Source of the DNA: DASSFZ01 sp036514635
GTDB taxonomy: Bacteria; Chloroflexota; Anaerolineae; Fen-1058
NCBI GenBank assembly: GCA_036514635.1
Contig: DATBWU010000218.1
Span: forward strand, 1-30,354
Reading direction: 5' to 3'
DNA length: 30,354 bases
In this document: in pieces, positions 23,513 through 29,935 of the stretch
Layout: the number at the start of each line of letters is the position of its first letter
Numbering within the stretch: the stretch's first letter is position 1
Made by a program: the position numbers and the translations under genes
The notes under the pieces: generated by a model
What the model was told of the DNA's origin: nothing
Seen by the model: only the letters and a program-made list of their open reading frames with translations
Database searches by the model: none

Positions 23513-23621
23513 GCCCGACGATCAATCGTCGGGCTAATATCGCAAAGCCGGATGAATCCGGCTGTGTTCAGCCCGGTGTGCCGGGCTTCGTCAGTTGAGC
23601 CGGGCGGCTTCAGCCCCCGGC
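23513..23621. repeat. Cluster of four short-loop palindromes
   Basis: Four hairpins in a row: 23513-23534 (10-base arms, CA loop), 23546-23563 (AGCCGGAT/ATCCGGCT, GA loop), 23570-23587 (AGCCCGG/CCGGGCT, TGTG loop) and 23599-23621 (GCCGGG/CCCGGC with inner GGC-TTCA-GCC). It lies between plsX and the LON-domain gene; the remaining 23622-23692 holds no recognisable gene. The element in hemW has the same style. Confidence 0.7.
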
Positions 23622-23692
23622 GGTGGCGAAGTGACAACCTTTGCGGGCACACGGCGCGACCTTGGGCCAAAGCCGTAGGGAGCGCGGCGGTG

Positions 23693-24358
23693 TCAGTTGC
23701 GGGAGAAGGGGATGGTGTCGTCGTGCGGAGCGAGGGGCAGCGCGGCGGCGATCTTCAGCGCGCGGTTTTCCCGATGAAGCACGCGGATGCAGGCATCCAG
23801 CAGATGATCGATGGTCGATGCGGACAGCAGTTCCTGTTTTTCGCGGTTGGGGATTTGCAGGACGATCGCGGCCAGGTTGGCGAGCGGAGCCGCTTCGGCG
23901 GGCATCTCGTCCAACTGCACCTGATTGCCGGTGGCCTGGGCCAATCGCTTGATGTACGTGGTGAGCAGGTTCTTGATCTGAGTTGCGCGCGACGCGGCCT
24001 GCGCCGTGGGCAGCGGCTCCCACGGCCACAAGTCAGCATCGCCATTCAGGAAAGGACGATCGTGACGAAGCGCAGTGAGTTTGAAGCGGGCTTCGCCCAC
24101 GCACAGGATGTTCATACGTCCATCGTTGAGCCGATCGACCTGCTCAATGCGCGCCGTCGTGCCCACGTCGTAGGGGGTGACCTCTTCGCCGACCGCGTGC
24201 CCTGCGCGGATCAATACGACGCCGAAAGACAGCCCACCGGCCAGGCACTCGCTGATCATCAAACGGTAACGCGGCTCGAAAATGTGCAGCGGCAGAAGTT
24301 GGCCGGGGAACAGCACTGTGTTGAGCGGGAACAGTGGCAGCCGGGTCACGTGCGCCAT
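23693..24358 (-). CDS. Stand-alone LON N-terminal substrate-binding domain protein
   Basis: 221 residues from ATG at 24358, chosen because VTRLPLFPLNTVLFPGQLLPLHIFEPRYRLMI is the family opening and the ATG sits six bases after a -10 box. Only the LON substrate-binding domain is present (PUA-like beta part to about 115, then a helical bundle with AAEAAPLANLAAIVLQIPNREKQELLSASTIDHLL); there is no AAA+ or protease domain, so this is not Lon protease. Such proteins are known in many bacteria but their role is unclear; binding of unfolded protein or peptide is a guess from the Lon domain. It is divergent from the tRNA gene. Confidence 0.88.
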   Translation of the reverse strand: MAHVTRLPLFPLNTVLFPGQLLPLHIFEPRYRLMISECLAGGLSFGVVLIRAGHAVGEEVTPYDVGTTARIEQVDRLNDGRMNILCVGEARFKLTALRHDRPFLNGDADLWPWEPLPTAQAASRATQIKNLLTTYIKRLAQATGNQVQLDEMPAEAAPLANLAAIVLQIPNREKQELLSASTIDHLLDACIRVLHRENRALKIAAALPLAPHDDTIPFSRN

Positions 24359-24364
24359 GACGCG

Positions 24365-24394
24365 ATTGTACTCCTCCTTCAGGCCTCTCAGCAA
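24365..24394 (-). promoter_or_regulatory. Promoter of the LON-domain gene, leaderless configuration
   Basis: Minus strand TTGCTG (24389-24394), 18-base spacer, TACAAT (24365-24370), six bases before the ATG. A GGAGGAG is present but lies 12 bases from the ATG and inside the promoter spacer, so it would not be transcribed. Confidence 0.5.
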
Positions 24395-24414
24395 GTAGCA
24401 GAATCTGGAGTGAT

Positions 24415-24443
24415 TTGACACGCTCGATGTTCTTGGGTAAAAT
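24415..24443 (+). promoter_or_regulatory. Promoter of the tRNA gene
   Basis: TTGACA (24415-24420), 17-base spacer, TAAAAT (24438-24443), about 16 bases before the tRNA 5' end. Confidence 0.75.
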
Positions 24444-24459
24444 CGCGCCGCGTTGACCT

Positions 24460-24531
24460 GGCGGCGTAGCTCAGTGGTAGAGCAGGGGACTCATAAGCCC
24501 TTGGTCGGTAGTTCGAATCTACTCGCCGCCA
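24460..24531 (+). tRNA. tRNA with CAU anticodon (tRNA-Met, elongator type likely)
   Basis: Cloverleaf read by eye: acceptor GGCGGCG/CGCCGCC, D arm GCTC-AGTGGTA-GAGC, anticodon loop CTCATAA (anticodon CAT), variable TGGTC, T arm GGTAG-TTCGAAT-CTACT, discriminator A at 24531. CCA is not encoded. The anticodon stem GGGGA/GCCCT has an A-G mismatch next to the loop. Both elongator Met and Ile2 (lysidine-modified) tRNAs use CAT; the lack of three G-C pairs flanking the loop excludes initiator. It sits directly upstream of a tyrosine recombinase gene in the same direction, a common integration arrangement. Confidence 0.92.
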
Positions 24532-24564
24532 CTATGACTCGAAAAGACCCCCAACTTTCGAGCT

Positions 24565-24623
24565 GAGGCGCGTTCGAGCGCCTCGATCTTGGGGCCTGTT
24601 CTAGAGAACGGGCCTTTTTGTTT
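24565..24623 (+). terminator. Hairpin and intrinsic terminator after the tRNA
   Basis: GAGGCGC/GCGCCTC (24565-24584) forms a first hairpin. GGCCTGTTC (24593-24601) pairs with GAACGGGCC (24606-24614) around TAGA, then TTTTTGTTT follows. Confidence 0.85.
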
Positions 24624-24709
24624 CCCCAACTTTGGCCCCGATTTTGTGCGCTGACTGCCTCGCCTGGAAAAATAAATTCCAAGAGACTTTTGATTTTCCT
24701 TTCCGGCTC

Positions 24710-24740
24710 TGCGTACACCTGCATACACTGGCGCACGCCA
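24710..24740. repeat. 10-base direct repeats upstream of integrase
   Basis: TGCGTACACC, TGCATACACT and GGCGCACGCC stand head to tail at 24710-24739, with a TGGCGCACGCCA palindrome at the end. They could be recombinase arm sites or partition-protein sites; this is speculative. Confidence 0.4.
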
Positions 24741-24771
24741 GCCTACCACACCCCTGGAAAGGAGAGGCATA

Positions 24772-25800
24772 ATGGCACGCGGAGTTGACCCAAGCAGAAG
24801 GAAGGAACGCATGGCCGTCACCGTGAATCAAGCCGTCGACAATTACCTGACCGATCTTGCCCTCGAAGGCAAGAGCCCCGAGACCATCCTGTGGCATCGC
24901 AAGAAACTGTCTGCATTCTGCCGGTTCCTGCAGAACGGAGGCGATCCGCTACGAGTGTCCGATCTCAGGTTGGACAATGGGCGCGCGTTCGTCAAGGGAC
25001 TGATGGACCGCAAAACCCGATACGGTGAGCACGTCATTCGCAAAGAGGTCGAGGGCGGTCTTGCGCCCCAGACCGTGCATGGCTTTGTGAGGTCGATTCG
25101 GACTTTCGCTTCCTGGCTACAACGAGAAGGATATTCCGAGGAGCACATCTTCCAGGGTCTGAAGCCGCCGAAACTCCCACAGGTGTTGATTCAGCCTCTC
25201 ACTGAAGATGAGATTCGCAAGCTGCTGTTGGTCATCCCACAAGATACGCCCGAAGGCGTGCGCAATCTGGCGATCGTGATGATCTTCCTCGACACAGGCG
25301 TCCGGCTTTCTGAGCTGGTCAATCTGAAACTGTCCGATATCGACTTCGTCGCCGGACAGTTCAAGGTCTTCGGCAAAGGGGCCAAGGAACGCATTGTTCC
25401 GATGGGCCTTGCCACGCGTCGTGCCATCATCCGCTACCGCGATCACTTTCGGCCACAGCCCATCAATCCCAGCGAAGATCGCTTGTTCCTGACGGTGGCG
25501 GGTGAGCCGATCTCGAAAGACAGCGTCGAGAAAGTCATCCAGCGGCTGGCGCGAAGGGCGCAGATTCCCCGACTGCATCCGCACTTGTTGCGTCACACTT
25601 TCGCCGTGCGCTATCTGGTGAACGGTGGGGATGTATTTATGCTCCAGAAGATTCTCGGCCATGCCTCGCTCGAAATGACCCGGAAGTACGTCACGCTGGC
25701 GAGTGGCGACGTGAAAGAGAAACACCGCCAATACAGCCCCATCGATAATCTCGGCCTAGTTGAACGCAAACGTGGCAGGCCGAAGATGCGTCTATCGTGA
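24772..25800 (+). CDS. Tyrosine recombinase / integrase (XerC/D-like)
   Basis: Site-specific recombinase of 342 residues from ATG at 24772, with a GGAAAGGAGAGG site just upstream. The N-terminal SAM-like core-binding domain (about 15-130, VTVNQAVDNYLTDLALEGKSPETI) precedes the catalytic domain. Catalytic residues are all visible: Arg178 (DTGVRLSEL), Lys202 in FGKGAKER, His271-x2-Arg274 (HPHLLRH), His297 (ILGHASL) and Tyr306 (TRKYVTL). There is no separate arm-binding domain of the lambda type, though the first 15 residues are basic. It lies 240 bases downstream of the tRNA 3' end, in the same direction, and is followed after 24 bases by a ParM-like gene, so recombinase and partition genes are probably in one transcript. 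Likely the integrase of the element in this region. Confidence 0.93.
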   Translation: MARGVDPSRRKERMAVTVNQAVDNYLTDLALEGKSPETILWHRKKLSAFCRFLQNGGDPLRVSDLRLDNGRAFVKGLMDRKTRYGEHVIRKEVEGGLAPQTVHGFVRSIRTFASWLQREGYSEEHIFQGLKPPKLPQVLIQPLTEDEIRKLLLVIPQDTPEGVRNLAIVMIFLDTGVRLSELVNLKLSDIDFVAGQFKVFGKGAKERIVPMGLATRRAIIRYRDHFRPQPINPSEDRLFLTVAGEPISKDSVEKVIQRLARRAQIPRLHPHLLRHTFAVRYLVNGGDVFMLQKILGHASLEMTRKYVTLASGDVKEKHRQYSPIDNLGLVERKRGRPKMRLS

Positions 25801-25824
25801 ACGACTAACAAGGAGAATCTGAAA

Positions 25825-26790
25825 ATGACGACGGTCATTGCTGTTGATCCCGGTTTCGGTAACACAAAAGTCTGTATGGACGGTCGGGTATCTATGTTGC
25901 AGTCCGCCGTTGCTGAGCCGCGCGAGATTGGCCTGGCGACGCTGGGCGTCAAGGTTCACTCGGATGTGCGCAGTGTGAAGTTCGGCGGACGCACATTTGG
26001 GGTAGGCGCTTATTCGTGGCTGTGGGGCGCACCGCGCGGCTCAATGGACTACACAGCCATTGCCTCACCCGATCGCCGGGCCCTGTTTTACGCAACCCTG
26101 TCCGATCTTCTCCGGCCCAATTCACAGATTGAAGATGCTGTGCTGATCATTGGATTGCCTGTGCCATTACTGATGGATGCGGAGCAGGCTGCCCACGTCA
26201 AGACGGGTCTCAAGGACCTGAAACGGACGCACACTTTCGAGACGAGCGGCTGCCAGTTCTCGGTGGTGATCACACAAATCAAGGCGCTGGCACAGCCCGT
26301 CGGGGCATACATGGATTGGCTGTACACAGACGACCTGAAGCCACGGCCTGGTGGTACTCAGGCCGAAGTGGCCGTCATGGATATCGGCATGAATACCCTC
26401 GATCTCTACGTGCTCCAGGGTGGTCAAGCTGTTCCTCGTTACATCGGCGGTGACAAGGTAGGCGTGCGCCGGTTGCTCGAGCTCGTGCATTCCAACGGAC
26501 GTGATCTGGAGGAGATGGATGGCGATCTGCGCACCGGCCGACTCACTCCGTCGGCGCATGATTTGGACACATGGCTCAGCGAGATACTGGCAGTGACCGA
26601 GCGCACCTGGCGTTCGTTGAAGCGGTTCGCGACCGTCATCCCTGCAGGCGGCGGAGCCTCAGTTCTGGGCGACCGGCTCAAGCTGGCTCTGATCGCCAAG
26701 GGCGTTGCCGTTAGCTGGCCGGATGATCCGGTTGTGGTCAACGTGCGCGGGCTGTGGAAATTCGGAGCGCGCTATGCCAGCCCTCGTTAG
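25825..26790 (+). CDS. ParM/Alp-like actin-type segregation ATPase
   Basis: 321-residue member of the actin/ASKHA superfamily closest in pattern to plasmid ParM, StbA and Alp proteins, which form filaments that push plasmid copies apart. Phosphate-1 motif VDPGFGNTKV (7-16), phosphate-2 motif VMDIGMNTLDLYV (184-196) and adenosine motif PAGGGASVLG (273-282). IIGLPVPLL matches the connect-1 region. The length fits ParM (about 320). AAGGAG lies nine bases before the ATG. It is tightly linked to the integrase upstream (24 bases), and a small ParR-like gene overlaps its end by 17 bases. The MreB family is excluded by the DPGFGNTK motif and low similarity in other segments. Confidence 0.88.
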   Translation: MTTVIAVDPGFGNTKVCMDGRVSMLQSAVAEPREIGLATLGVKVHSDVRSVKFGGRTFGVGAYSWLWGAPRGSMDYTAIASPDRRALFYATLSDLLRPNSQIEDAVLIIGLPVPLLMDAEQAAHVKTGLKDLKRTHTFETSGCQFSVVITQIKALAQPVGAYMDWLYTDDLKPRPGGTQAEVAVMDIGMNTLDLYVLQGGQAVPRYIGGDKVGVRRLLELVHSNGRDLEEMDGDLRTGRLTPSAHDLDTWLSEILAVTERTWRSLKRFATVIPAGGGASVLGDRLKLALIAKGVAVSWPDDPVVVNVRGLWKFGARYASPR

Positions 26791-27010
26791 GCGCGCAAAC
26801 GGCAGCGTCGTAGTCACGGTGCGCTTGACTCTGGCGCCAGGCCGGGACGATCGCCTGCTGTCCTTGATACAGAACGCGCCGCCGCGCGGGCTGGCCGGTG
26901 TGATTCGAGCGGCGATGCACTCCGGTGTGGCAAGCATCCAATCCGACCTGTGCCCTGTACCAGAGGCCGTGACGGATGTCGATCTGTTCGGGTTGGGCGA
27001 CGATCTGTGA
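26774..27010 (+). CDS. Small ParR-like adaptor (putative ribbon-helix-helix protein)
   Basis: 78 residues from ATG at 26774, inside the end of the parM-like gene (17-base overlap), so translational coupling is likely. The N-terminal half, SVVVTVRLTLAPGRDDRLL then SLIQNAPPRGLAGVIRAAMHSG, fits a beta-strand followed by two helices as in ribbon-helix-helix adaptors of ParM systems. The acidic tail (EAVTDVDLFGLGDDL) would suit contact with the actin. By position it is the expected DNA-binding partner that links the centromere to the filament; the assignment rests on pattern and gene order, not on a specific family hit. Confidence 0.68.
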   Translation: MPALVRRANGSVVVTVRLTLAPGRDDRLLSLIQNAPPRGLAGVIRAAMHSGVASIQSDLCPVPEAVTDVDLFGLGDDL

Positions 27011-27025
27011 GCGTCGAGCGTATTC

Positions 27026-27055
27026 GGTGTTACATCGAAACGTGAATGTGACACC
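27026..27055. promoter_or_regulatory. Inverted repeat, candidate operator or centromere site
   Basis: GGTGTTACAT and ATGTGACACC are reverse complements except for one base, separated by 10 bases. It lies just after the ParR-like gene. A perfect palindrome CTTCGCCGGGCGAAG follows at 27086-27100. Confidence 0.4.
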
Positions 27056-27167
27056 TGACACGCGAACCGCCCAGCCCAATAATCCCTTCGCCGGGCGAAG
27101 TCTATATGCAGACAATACATACAGATTATTTGGTTGGCTGCACATTCCCCATTTCCGGAGGATATTC

Positions 27168-28598
27168 ATGAGTTACCCTTATGGTTTGGCTGACATTCGC
27201 CTGCAACTCGAAGGTTATGATTGGTTGCCGGTCTTGCGGCTGTTCCGTCACGTGCGCGTGGCGACCCTTCCTCAGTTGGTCGCAGCGACCGGCTTCTCGC
27301 GCGACGTGGTTGACCGCATCATCCGGCATCTGTTGACTATCCAGGATGAACACGAGCGGCGCATACTTCTTCAAGGGCCGAACGTGAATCACTTGGCTGG
27401 AGCGGCCGGACGCGGCGCTACCGTGTACCGCCTCGATTGGTTAGGAGCAGCACTGTTGCACGAGGAAGGACTGGTCAAAGAAATCCGGCCTTCGGGACAG
27501 GAGGAAGCGCCGGCGCTCATTCATAGTCTGTGCATTCTTGAAATGGCGTCGGCGGCAGAACGCGCCGGCTTCAGTATGGCAGCCGAACAAGTCCTTAGCG
27601 ACGATGGCTGTACCATTCGTCCAGATGGTGTGCTCGCGGTGCCGGATCAGCCCGCGCGATTGTATGAGATCGAACAGGCGGCCAATGCTGCGCTCGCGGC
27701 GCGCATCGTGGAGCGTCTGGTCAACTGGGCCAAGTTCTTCGCGCAGGCAGATGCCAAGGCCATTTCGCCTCACGTGACCATTCTTTTCAACGTTGCACAG
27801 CGTGACCTGAACTCGACTTTGCGCGTCTGGCAGACAGCACTTGACCAAGTCGCGGCGGATCATGCTCCACTCAAGTTCAATCTGTACTACGCAGTGTTGA
27901 CAGAGTTTCTGAAGAATCCAGATTGGCAAGGCCTGTCGCATCGCGTGCGTTTAGTGCCGCAGCCGAGCGCCGCGAATTCGGAGGGAAAGGCGGACACCAC
28001 GACGAGGGTCGAGGATCGCCTACTAAAGGACATGCTGGCTGGCAATGTCGACTTCAGGGTCAAGGACTTCGTGGCGTTCGCCAAGATCATCTACAGTCTG
28101 TCCTATCCAGACGTGAACGAATACCCTTCCGAATACGATGTGTTTGACCAGGTCGCATTTCCTGTCGAGTCGCTGAACGCCCTGCGAAGTTATCTGAATC
28201 TGTCGCAAAACGATGACCTGCGGAAAGGCCTGAGCCGAGCGCTGCCGCTTATCAAGTCGCAGGCAGGTATGACCGTCACTCTGAACCTGACGACGCGCAT
28301 CATCTGGGATGTCTGGCTCCGTCACATGGGCATGGGCCGGAACGAGCACTTGCTGGTGACGGTGCGGCCGCCCAACAGCAATGACAGCAACTCGGAGTAT
28401 CGGGTAACGGTCAGTCTCTCGAGACAATTGGCAGCCACTCTCGATCCGATGGCCAGCCTGTATCCCAGTGATCCGCCGACTGAACCATACGAGAAGGCGC
28501 TTGCCTGGGTGTTGGAAGCCCCATTCTTCTATGCCTATGAACTGGGACTGAGTGGCGAGCCGTTGTTTCCGCCCCGAAAGCGAGGCAAGGCCAGGTGA
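27168..28598 (+). CDS. Winged-helix protein with PD-(D/E)XK-like core (Replic_Relax-like)
   Basis: 476 residues from ATG at 27168 (CCGGAGG, about six bases). Residues about 15-110 form a winged helix-turn-helix (LPVLRLFRHVRVATLPQLVAATGFSRDVVDRIIRHLL). The middle has R-P-D153-G-V-L then R-L-Y-E167-I-E169 and a helix (LAARIVERLVNWAKFF). This is the strand-turn-strand-helix layout of PD-(D/E)XK proteins as in the replication-relaxation (Replic_Relax) family of plasmids and conjugative elements; the usual Lys is replaced by Glu, so nuclease activity is unsure. The C-terminal 200 residues (VEDRLLKDMLAGNVDF onward) are unfamiliar. Gene order behind int-parM-parR suggests a plasmid-type replication or mobilisation role. 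Confidence 0.6.
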   Translation: MSYPYGLADIRLQLEGYDWLPVLRLFRHVRVATLPQLVAATGFSRDVVDRIIRHLLTIQDEHERRILLQGPNVNHLAGAAGRGATVYRLDWLGAALLHEEGLVKEIRPSGQEEAPALIHSLCILEMASAAERAGFSMAAEQVLSDDGCTIRPDGVLAVPDQPARLYEIEQAANAALAARIVERLVNWAKFFAQADAKAISPHVTILFNVAQRDLNSTLRVWQTALDQVAADHAPLKFNLYYAVLTEFLKNPDWQGLSHRVRLVPQPSAANSEGKADTTTRVEDRLLKDMLAGNVDFRVKDFVAFAKIIYSLSYPDVNEYPSEYDVFDQVAFPVESLNALRSYLNLSQNDDLRKGLSRALPLIKSQAGMTVTLNLTTRIIWDVWLRHMGMGRNEHLLVTVRPPNSNDSNSEYRVTVSLSRQLAATLDPMASLYPSDPPTEPYEKALAWVLEAPFFYAYELGLSGEPLFPPRKRGKAR

Positions 28599-28627
28599 AA
28601 GTAGCGAATGCCCTGATCGGTGTGTGC

Positions 28628-28633
28628 TATAAT
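28628..28633 (+). promoter_or_regulatory. Extended -10 promoter of the toxin-antitoxin pair
   Basis: TGCTATAAT gives an extended -10 with perfect TATAAT; the -35 is weak. Confidence 0.5.
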
Positions 28634-28689
28634 CTGCGTGACGCTTCGAGCAGGCCAGATAAGGAATATGCTTGTTCGTGAGGTGCGCT

Positions 28690-28989
28690 ATGACGGAGAT
28701 TGTAAAAGCCGTGTACGAGAATGGGACTCTGCGACCGCTGAAGCCACTGAACCTACGCGAACATCAGACGGTTCGGGTTCAGGTCTTGTCTGATGAAGCT
28801 GTCAAAGATGAGGGCGCAGAAGCCGTGCGCGTCCTGATCGCCGCCGGGCTGATGCATCGCCCGGAGCGAACCACGCCGCCTCCCGACCCGGTGTCAGAAG
28901 AGGATCGTCGCGCGCTGGCTGAGCGACTGTCGAGAGCGCCGGGCAAGCCCCTGTCGGAGATTGTCATCGAGGATCGGGGCGAGCGGTGA
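28690..28989 (+). CDS. AF2212-like (DUF104) antitoxin
   Basis: 99 residues from ATG at 28690 (GAGG a few bases upstream). The N-terminus MTEIVKAVYENGTLRPLKPLNLREHQTVRVQVL is the short beta-barrel DNA-binding fold of the DUF104/AF2212 antitoxin family. The C-terminal tail (EEDRRALAERLSRAPGKPLSEIVIEDRGER) is the helical toxin-binding part of such antitoxins. The stop TGA overlaps the toxin start (GTGA, four bases), the usual toxin-antitoxin arrangement. It presumably represses its own promoter. It lies in the accessory region, where it would stabilise the element. Confidence 0.85.
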   Translation: MTEIVKAVYENGTLRPLKPLNLREHQTVRVQVLSDEAVKDEGAEAVRVLIAAGLMHRPERTTPPPDPVSEEDRRALAERLSRAPGKPLSEIVIEDRGER

Positions 28990-29423
28990 CCATCGTCTAT
29001 CTCGACACCAGCGCGCTGGTGAAGCAATACGTGGCTGAAGTGGGAAGCAACTGGGTGCGATCGCTTTTGGTGGCGGATCAGACAGCGGCCGCGTTCACGT
29101 CACGCCTGAGCGCCTTGGAAACAGCCTGTGCTTTCGCCCGCAGACGACGCGAAGGCACGTTGTCGCCAGCCGACTACAATCAGGCTGTCGCCGCCTCCGA
29201 ATACGATTTCACGTATCGCTACAACCTCATCGAGGTTACCCCCACGATCGTTAATACTGCCCAGATGCTGGCCGCTCGCCATCCCCTGCGGGCGTACGAT
29301 GCTATGCATCTGGCATCGGCCTGGCTGGCGAATCGGGAACTCGTGCAGGCAGGAAGTCCACTGAGTAATACCTCGCGTGCAGATAGACCAATCCTGTCCC
29401 AAGCGGCTCCTTCATCCCGGTGA
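28986..29423 (+). CDS. vapC: VapC-like PIN-domain toxin with altered C-terminus
   Basis: PIN-domain ribonuclease, 145 residues from GTG at 28986. Asp7 (YLDTSALVKQYV), Glu45 (SALETACA) and Asp105 (RAYDAMHLASA) are the usual acidic metal ligands. After LANRELVQAG (to about residue 123) the last 22 residues are not a PIN ending: the same bases on the other strand encode the RHS motif Y-L-H-A-R-Y-Y. The frame therefore runs into foreign DNA near 29362. The tail RADRPILSQAA resembles a PIN C-terminal motif, but this may be chance. The fourth acidic residue is therefore uncertain, and toxicity may be lost. Expressed with the antitoxin. Confidence 0.8.
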   Translation: MTIVYLDTSALVKQYVAEVGSNWVRSLLVADQTAAAFTSRLSALETACAFARRRREGTLSPADYNQAVAASEYDFTYRYNLIEVTPTIVNTAQMLAARHPLRAYDAMHLASAWLANRELVQAGSPLSNTSRADRPILSQAAPSSR

Positions 29424-29810
29424 ACCCAAAGTCCGTCGGCATTGCGCCACTTGACCATCTCACCCCGCCATACGGCATGTTGAGCGTCCGCGCCACGAGT
29501 TGTCCACCTCCGTTCGTAGCGATACTCACCGTGCCGAGATGATCCGTGTGCAGATACGTGACCGTGCTGCTGACCGCGTTCGTCTGCCGCATGGCGACGC
29601 GACTCGAGCCGATGTAGTAATACTTCGTCACCTGCACGGCATCCGTCGCCGCTGACGCCTGCCCGGTGTTGCTGACGTAGTCCGTCGCGCTGACGACGAA
29701 GGTGTAGTGATGCCCCAGCGTCCCCGTGAAGTTCGCCGAGGTCAGTGACATGCTGGGCAGCCACATCTGCAACGCGCTGGTGTCGGCCTGCCCTCGCGAG
29801 CGGGGGTCAT
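29362..29810 (-). pseudogene. RHS/YD-repeat protein remnant
   Basis: The minus-strand frame contains VTKYYYIGSSRVAMRQ, TYLHTDHLGTVSIATNGGGQLVARTLNMPYGGVRW and F-T-G-M-K-E-P-L-G-T-G-L-V-Y-L-H-A-R-Y-Y, the C-terminal RHS core signature. It stops being RHS at the edge of vapC (about 29362), so the variable tip domain is missing. Upstream it joins directly to a fibronectin-like strand (SANFTGTLGHHYTFVVSATDYVSN), and further 5' the frame shifts (an open reading continues as SIAGLTGVYTVSV in another frame). No start codon or repeats remain, so this is a decayed fragment, not a gene. Confidence 0.82.
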
Positions 29811-29872
29811 CACCGAGACGGTGTACACACCGGTGAGTCCAGCGATTGAATCCGACGCGCCTTACCACACCC

Positions 29873-29908
29873 GAAAAGAAAAGGGGCGCGGTTAGATAAC
29901 CCGCGCCC
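29873..29908 (-). terminator. Intrinsic terminator of the right-edge gene
   Basis: GGGCGCGG (29884-29891) pairs with CCGCGCCC (29901-29908); on the minus strand it is followed by CCTTTTCTTTTC. Confidence 0.8.
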
Positions 29909-29935
29909 AACGGAGAGATCGAACAGTAGCCAACT

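Noticed and set aside
23693..24358. Lon protease
   Set aside because: Only the N-terminal substrate-binding domain is encoded; there are no AAA+ or Ser-Lys protease motifs.
24460..24531. Initiator tRNA-fMet
   Set aside because: The first acceptor pair is G-C rather than mismatched, and the anticodon stem lacks the three G-C pairs next to the loop.
29302..29910. Intact RHS gene
   Set aside because: No start, no YD repeats, a frameshifted 5' side and loss of the tip show a decayed fragment.
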